From Channallabes apus (taxonomy: Eukaryota; Chordata; Actinopteri; Siluriformes; Clariidae), in NCBI GenBank assembly GCA_030522415.1, contig CM060107.1, forward strand, positions 22,232,071-22,296,070: 64,000 bases of DNA, read 5' to 3'. The notes under the pieces are model-generated. The model saw only the letters and a program-made list of their open reading frames with translations. It made no database searches and had not been told where the DNA came from. Made by a program: the position numbers and the translations under genes. This document shows, piece by piece, positions 58,063-64,000 of the stretch; within the stretch, counting starts at the first letter, position 1; each line of letters starts with the position of its first letter.

Positions 58063-60730
58063 ATACTGTAGTAAAAAAAATCAAACAGCAGTTAAGGATT
58101 TTACAACATGCTCAGTAGAGAGTCACCACATTTCTCCATGTGATGTGCTGTTTTTGACTTGTTTACAAATGAAAATTGCTGCCTGCCTTCAGACACAATT
58201 TTATGATTCTGCACATACAGTATTTTCCAGCTATATAGCAGATCTATAATCTTCCAGAATCAAACGAACATCAATAACATGCTGCCATCAAATATTGCAT
58301 TTTCTGTATTGTAAAAGTACAAAAATGCAATACAAAAGCAAATTACCTACTGCTTTTACAAACATGGAAGCATGCAATTTTATTCAATTATGTTAATTAA
58401 AAAAAAAAGAAAGAAAAGAAAAAATAATAGATCTTTGCGTAGATGAAGAAGAAAGCCATCTGAAAACACAACACTGGGCAACATAAATATGAGTAAGCTA
58501 TCAGTGTGTGTGGGCAGTCATAAAGACACTCTCGTGTCAGCTAGGGCACTTCCACAGAAGACTGCACAGTCCCACAAAGAGATAATGGCACCTAGATACT
58601 TGCAGATGGTTTTCTAATCACTGAGGTGCAACAGATTTTATGCACATTCACATGACTGCAAACATGAACCTCTATACACACCACCTACACTTGCCATGAC
58701 CCAGATGTGGGGTACTAACAGGTTCCATTTCACCAGAGAGGTGGTGTAAAGTTTCGCACTGCTTGAGCCCAGGTCAAGTGTTGTCTACACATCTTCGGTA
58801 ATCTTCTTGAAGCGCGTTGTTTTGTAGCGATTCATCAGCCTGATTCTAACGGAGAGATTCCCCAATGGGAAACATGTTTTGCAGCCTGCTCTCGAAAAAC
58901 AGAAAAAAATTTCAAATGCTTACTAGGATATGTGAACTGACCTTGGTTAAGCTGACCAATAGAGATCCAACAGTAACTATTCTCTAGCCCATTCTGGTCT
59001 TGTAGGCATCGAAAGCGTGGACGGGGAACTCCAGAACACATGGAAGCTGTCTGTTATCACTTCTTCTCTAAAAAAATGGCCTTTGTTATTTTACAGTAGG
59101 TGAGAGGCGAATTCCTTCAGTCTTAGTGAGAGGAAGAAACCCAAATTGCCGTACAGATGCGATGACACGGTGCTCTGTAAGAATTCTTACTGACTGAGTT
59201 ATATCCCCTGGTAAAACTTATGGAAATATATCAAACAGTTTGAAAGCATAATACAAATGGTTTCAAACCTCTTCAACATCAGCAATAGGAATTATTTTTT
59301 TTTTTACCCCAAAACTAATTTGTTGTACACATTAAATGCACTATAATCAGAAACTATGAAGTCATTTTGGTTGCAGTGAATGGTTATTGTTACCTTGTTG
59401 CAAGTACAAGCCATTTAACAGGTAATAAAATGGAATTTGGCATGTTGTTCATATTTTTCAGGTCAAAAGGTCTAACCAAAATCTGTGAACAGAACAAATG
59501 TATCATACTTCTCGCCTATGCAGATAAGACTCCTGGCCATGCATCAGTCACAAGAAACCAAAATAAAAGGCTCCTTAGTTGGCACAGTTTGCCAATTTGA
59601 AGAGATTTAACGGAGGGCAAGAGTCATACTCACAAGAGTCTCTTAGTATAACGAAAATCCCTTCTCTCTGCTGCAAGGCATCATATTACCGACACAATTT
59701 TTCAGGGGGTTTAAACTTCTTCCTGTGAAAATCAATATATTTTGAGTGCTAAAATGATTCATGTTCAAGGTTGGGGTTGAGAGGGGGGTTAAAATCTGCC
59801 CTTACAGGACCAGGAAATCCATATAGTATAAACTTGCAGTTAAACATCCCAGATAAGATGGAGTTCACTATTGTAAATTTTAGTTTAGCTTTTACCTTTA
59901 ATACTTTAGAGCCAATGTATTAATATTAACATCTACTGTAGGCCATTCTCTTGGTGAGTAGGAGTCTTATGCCAAGCTCCAAGCCTCTAGTGAGGGTGCT
60001 GAGTGCACATGAGGTATTTTCTTTTGTTCAGGAGAGGGTTAATATGACCCATGGGGAAGACTGAACCCCCTGCCTCCACTCCACACACACTGTATGGCCC
60101 TAATCCTCCCAAAGCAAACGGCTTTAGTGTAATTTGCACCGCAGCTGTCTGCCCCTGGAAGAATCAAGAAATTGTGCTGCACATGTTCAGCTGCATGAAC
60201 AAATGTCGTAGAGCAAATGAAGAAAAGAAAAAAAAACATGCCCCCATGAAAAAAAGAGAGATGAAGAGAAATCCTCCCCATAAGGCCTGCATGTGTACTG
60301 GGTGATGTGGTGTGTGTGCGTATTCATGCACATGTGTGTCTGTCATGCTTTTAGGTCAGTTGCGTTAGAGGTAGTTGGCATGGGGTGTTGAGGCTTTCGC
60401 GTGCAACGCCTACATGGCCTAAACTGTGAAGGATTACTGGCAAATGGGGGCGTCTGGCTGGGTGTATGTGCGTGTGTGAGTTCACTGAGAGGCTTTACAG
60501 TGCCTGCGGCTCTCCCCAGAGACTCCATGCTTAACCAGCATTTCTAATCGCCCGCCCAGCAGAGGACAGCTCATTGCTACAGGTGCCAGAGAAGCAGCAA
60601 ATTGTCATTCTGTCATAGCTATGTATCATCGTATAGCTGGCCTGTCAAAGGCTTCAGTTATACAGCTTGACCATTACTGTACATTACACGTAAGACATGT
60701 ATAATAGAAAAATATAGAAAATAGAATCAA
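58063..60730. other. Intergenic, no gene seen
   Basis: Largely complex, non-repetitive DNA. The stretches 58490-59170 and 59930-60600 stand out as higher in GC and free of repeats, and could be conserved non-coding elements. This is a guess from texture only. Confidence 0.3.
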
Positions 60731-60733
60731 ATA

Positions 60734-61475
60734 CAGTGGAACCTCGGATTACGAGTAACGCGGTTTGCGAGTGTTCCGCAAGACGAGCAAATATTTTTTA
60801 TAAATTTTGACTTGAAAAATGAGCATTGTCTTGGTTAATGAGCACCGAGTATCATGCATGTGTTTCTTGTTTTGACGTCGAGCGTCACGTGATCACAACT
60901 GAGCCAATGGTTGTTCTCTCTCTTGCGCTGCGGAATTGCGGGTAACTGCCTCCCCTGCTGGGTCTTAGTGCTCGTCTCTTACTGGTATAATCAACATCTG
61001 TGCACATGTGTACTGTTTACTATAACACTATGACCATGTGTGAAACATATTTTATTTTGTGTTTGTAAGCATGTGTGTACATTGCGCGTGTCCTGTTTAT
61101 TATAACAATAATAGAAATAGAAAGAATTGTGACGTGTGTGCTTGCGTATAATGCAAAAGAAAGTCTCATTAGAGGGTAAAGATCCATTTTTTCTCTCCCT
61201 CTCTGTATCAGCCTGTTGTGTTTGTGCAGAAGCATATACTGTTTACTATAACACTGCGATCATGTGTGTGCCCGTAAAGTATTTTTTGTCATTTCCAAGT
61301 GTGGTGACAGTTCTTTAGTAACTGTCCTGCAACAATGGCCACCATGAAGAAAAAAGTTTAAAAAGGCTCTAGCAGAGGAGGAGTTGAATCTGTTTAACAG
61401 AAATGCAATGTCGCATTTCCGCAAAATTCTCAAAAAGAGGCAAAAGAAAGTATCATTAGTGAGGTTCCTTGTTAA
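60734..61475. mobile_element. Pogo/Tigger-like element, right end uncertain
   Basis: The left end is clear: TA then CAGTGGAACCTCGGATTACG, with the inner GTTTGCGAGTGTTCCGCAAG. A degraded partner AGTGAGGTTCCTTG lies near 61457-61470. Two similar GT-rich blocks inside (about 61000 and 61250) contain 'tgtttactataacact' twice, so part of the interior is duplicated. Confidence 0.65.
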
Positions 61476-61531
61476 AGTCATGCAGATATAAAAAATATTC
61501 TGGTTTAACCAATACAGGAGCAATGATTTCA

Positions 61532-61536
<5 letters not shown>

Positions 61537-61595
<59 letters not shown>
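61537..61595. repeat. GT microsatellite
   Basis: About 29 GT units followed by a G tract. Confidence 0.95.
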
Positions 61596-61597
<2 letters not shown>

Positions 61598-61754
61598 TTT
61601 GAGAAGGAGGGGGGGGGGGCGTGTGTAAGGTGTCCTACACACTACAAGCTGGTGTATAATAGAGGCTTGGGCACCTACGCTCACCCATACCTGCGGGGAC
61701 CAAGGATCAGTCTCTTTGATCCGATCCCCCCCCCCCCCCCCAAAAAAACAAAAA

Positions 61755-62110
61755 AACAATGCAGCACAAATTGCCAGCAAAAGTAAATGCTGGCTATAAC
61801 TGAAAGGGCATAAAAACACCCAGTGCACCACAGCCTGTTGCACATGGGGCCTAGTAGGCAAAGAGTTTAAGATTGTTGACCCAAATTCCCCAGATCCCTG
61901 TCTGATCAAGTGTCCATGGGATGCAACTGACAAACAAACCCGATCCACTGAGGCCCCACCCCATAACCCAAAGCACCCAAAGGTTCTGCCGCTAACATCC
62001 TACAGTAGTACCAGGGAGCACAGCACAAGTCCCATGCAGCCATCATGAAGCCACCCCAAAGGGGAACCTTAAACTTAGGTGGTTTTAATGTTAATGTTTT
62101 TAAAGTTAAT
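61755..62110. mobile_element. Relic of the 'cactgattagc' family, inverted
   Basis: Words such as ACCCAGTGCACCACAGCCTG, CCCCAGATCCCTGTC and TTAGGTGGTTTTAATGTTAA are the reverse complement of the interior and end of the element at 57067-57570. The outer TIR is missing. Confidence 0.65.
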
Positions 62111-62499
62111 GATGTTAGAGATTTTGGTCTGTGTATTGCAGAAACTCTTGTTTATTTATACACTCTAGTCTCTCAAGGGTATACAGAACAGTGTAAAAAA
62201 AAAAAAAAAAAACTAAAATAACCTGCAGGGTGTTTCAGTTCTGTGGCCAAAAATAATATCAAGACAGACAAGTTTGAGCTGACAGGAAAACTATGGTAGC
62301 ACTCTCTACTTTTTTTTTTAACAGTTCATAATACATAATACAGATTTCAATGTAAATGTGTAATGCATTTTCACGTTAATTGTGCATATTTATTTTAGTT
62401 AGCAAATATTAAATTAAATAAAAAAGATATATATATTATTAAATAATTATTATTTATTGTTTACTGTTCTATGTATAGTAATAACTGAATCAGTCTAAT

Positions 62500-62770
62500 G
62501 CACTGTAAAAGAATTCTTGCTACTCCAACTAAAAAATTTCTAGTGACCTGTTGCATCTAAACTTTTTAGTTGGCTCAATTTAAGTTGTATAAACTATTTT
62601 GTTTTTGCTGTGCTGATTACCTCTAAATGTACACACAAATTGAAATAAAACATTCTGTCAACTAAATGTTCTATGCTGAATAAACATGCCTAGTTAGGCC
62701 AACAAGCAGTCTCAAATTGAAATATAATGTTGTGTCAATTAAATGTTCCAAGTTGACTGAAAGGTACATT
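62500..62770. repeat. Fish 'cactgtaaaa' / 'caactaaatgttc' repeat
   Basis: It opens with GCACTGTAAAAGAATTCTTG and holds repeated GTCAACTAAATGTTC and TTGAAATAAAAC-type words (near 62640 and 62715). It looks like a short MITE or tandem repeat of fish genomes. The family is not assigned. Confidence 0.45.
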
Positions 62771-63240
62771 TTGAATTGGAAATTATGCTTGCATAATTAT
62801 AAAATTAACATCTTAAAGTTTACTTGAGTAGGTTATTCACTGTGGCCACATTTCAAATAACATGACACATTCCTCTAAATTTGAATATTTTTTTAATGTA
62901 AACTTTAAACACCTGTTAAAGACTATCAACATTGATTAAGTGCAATCCAGCTACTCTATTTCAACAAATAAACAACTGCTGCATTGTTATAACAAAATAT
63001 GCAAATAACATTCCAAAATGCAAGAATGAAACAGTGCCCTTAACATTCATGTTACAAAGCTTACTAATATCACACTCAGTCAAAACAGTATACTGGATAA
63101 ATAGACTTCTGCTTTGAGGAACAAAACATACTGATATTTCTCAGTAAAAACGTGCAGTGGCTTATTTGAAAATAAAATATTTGCTTTAACTCAGAAATGG
63201 TTTAAGATATAAAAAAAAAATGTTGTGAAATAATTTTGCC

Positions 63241-63310
63241 AAGCTCCAAGATTGTTTGCAGATGCAGTAAGCACTGTTTCCCAGATATTCTCCCTAATAC
63301 CTGAAATACA
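63241..63310 (-). other. Candidate minus-strand exon
   Basis: After acceptor GTATTTCAG, the minus strand reads GTATTAGGGAGAATATCTGG and stays open for about 30 codons if joined to an ATG at the end of the candidate first exon. The peptide (VLGRISGKQCLLHLQTILEL) is not recognised. It may equally be intergenic. Confidence 0.2.
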
Positions 63311-63768
63311 AAAAGAAAAATATATGAATAACTAATTAAGTAACCGTTTGTAGTTCAAAACCATTAAAAATCCTAGACAAAAAATGTCCGTTTAGCCATT
63401 ATAACCGTTTTCAGACACTATAAGGTTAATGAATGATGAAGTGAGAACATTAAGCTCCCTCAGTGGCGCACTAACGCGCCGTCTTTTTCAAATAGCCTTT
63501 GAAATTATCAGTCATTAAAATGATTAAAATTCATGTAACGTAATTAAACTTTAGCGGTTTCATAGATTAACATTAATATCAATGTACATACCATCTGAAA
63601 AAAAAATGCGTTAGGAGCTGAAACGAGTGCATTGCCAGATAACTACTGTAACACTCCAAATTATATAAATAAACACTCGAAAATATAATGTTCTAAAGCT
63701 TGCTGCTGGATAATATATATGTTATAAAGCTAAAATTGCTGATTACTTTGCAGGACAGTTAGTTTCCA

Positions 63769-63850
63769 TGAAGTACTCACCATTTCAGGAGGAAATAGCG
63801 GGAAGTTCGAAAATTCTGGAAGAACGCTTTTGCGCATGCGCAGAGGTCCC
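63769..63850 (-). promoter_or_regulatory. Possible promoter and first exon with NRF1-type palindrome
   Basis: The perfect palindrome TGCGCATGCGCA (63831-63842) is the consensus for NRF1 and is typical of CpG-type promoters. On the minus strand, about 55 bases further, a strong donor GTGAGTAC follows CCTGAAATG at about 63771. Direction and gene are inferred. Confidence 0.4.
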
Positions 63851-64000
63851 TCTTGTTCGTCCAACATAAAATTGTTTGTGTGCAGTTAAATGTTTCATGA
63901 ACACAGTTTTATTCGTTGCCTCGATGAAACTTTCGTAGTTGAGTAATGAAATTTATACAATCATTGAGAAAACATATTTTTCTTTTTTGACACCAGCATT

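Noticed and set aside
45000..64000. otog (otogelin) exons, expected next to ush1c from mammalian synteny
   Set aside because: No von Willebrand D-type cysteine patterns occur in the open frames on either strand.

Overview
The window is nuclear DNA of a ray-finned (teleost) fish. The evidence is vertebrate-type exon/intron structure, clear vertebrate orthologs, and a dense load of fish-typical repeats: Tc1-like transposons of several families, hAT and pogo-like non-autonomous elements, tRNA-derived SINEs, L2 and L1/Tx1-type LINEs, a Ty3/Gypsy element and many CA/TA microsatellites. An otophysan, perhaps a catfish, is possible from the SINE types, but I cannot prove it.

There are two certain genes, both on the minus strand. 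(1) ush1c, encoding harmonin, is complete from ATG at 44880 to stop at 16192. I could place 27 coding exons with consistent splice sites and phases. They give a short 'a' form of 551 residues (N-terminal domain, PDZ1, PDZ2, coiled coil, PDZ3) and a long 'b' form of 915 residues. The long form adds a second coiled coil and a Pro/Ser/Thr-rich exon with 25 consecutive prolines. (2) abcc8, the sulfonylurea receptor SUR1, is present only as coding exon 1 at positions 7-154 and runs off the left edge. The same order and orientation (ush1c upstream of abcc8, same strand) is known from mammals, so this is conserved synteny.

Layout: 1-154 abcc8 exon 1. 155-16 kb is intergenic, with SINE fragments, two tandem-repeat arrays (2.8-3.3 and 3.7-4.14 kb), a hAT-like element (4.49-5.24 kb), a decayed Ty3/Gypsy element (6.5-10.86 kb) and a deleted L1/Tx1-type LINE (11.37-14.0 kb). 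16.2-44.9 kb is ush1c, with transposons confined to a few introns. 45.2-49.4 kb is a transposon cluster just upstream of ush1c. 49.4-63.2 kb is gene-poor, with SINEs, small DNA transposons, one decayed coding-like block (56.4-56.95 kb) and microsatellites. 63.2-63.85 kb holds a possible promoter with an NRF1-type palindrome and a candidate minus-strand first exon.

How the parts relate: harmonin is the PDZ scaffold of the Usher type 1 complex in hair-cell stereocilia and photoreceptors. Splice phases show that exon 15 and exons 16-21 are alternatives that cannot be joined in frame, so the gene's exon phases themselves separate the a and b classes. I did not find a previously undescribed system. 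The most informative signals are this splice-phase switch, a GC-AG intron, a 13-nt terminal coding exon, and a pair of near-identical inverted Tc1 copies that flank most of ush1c.
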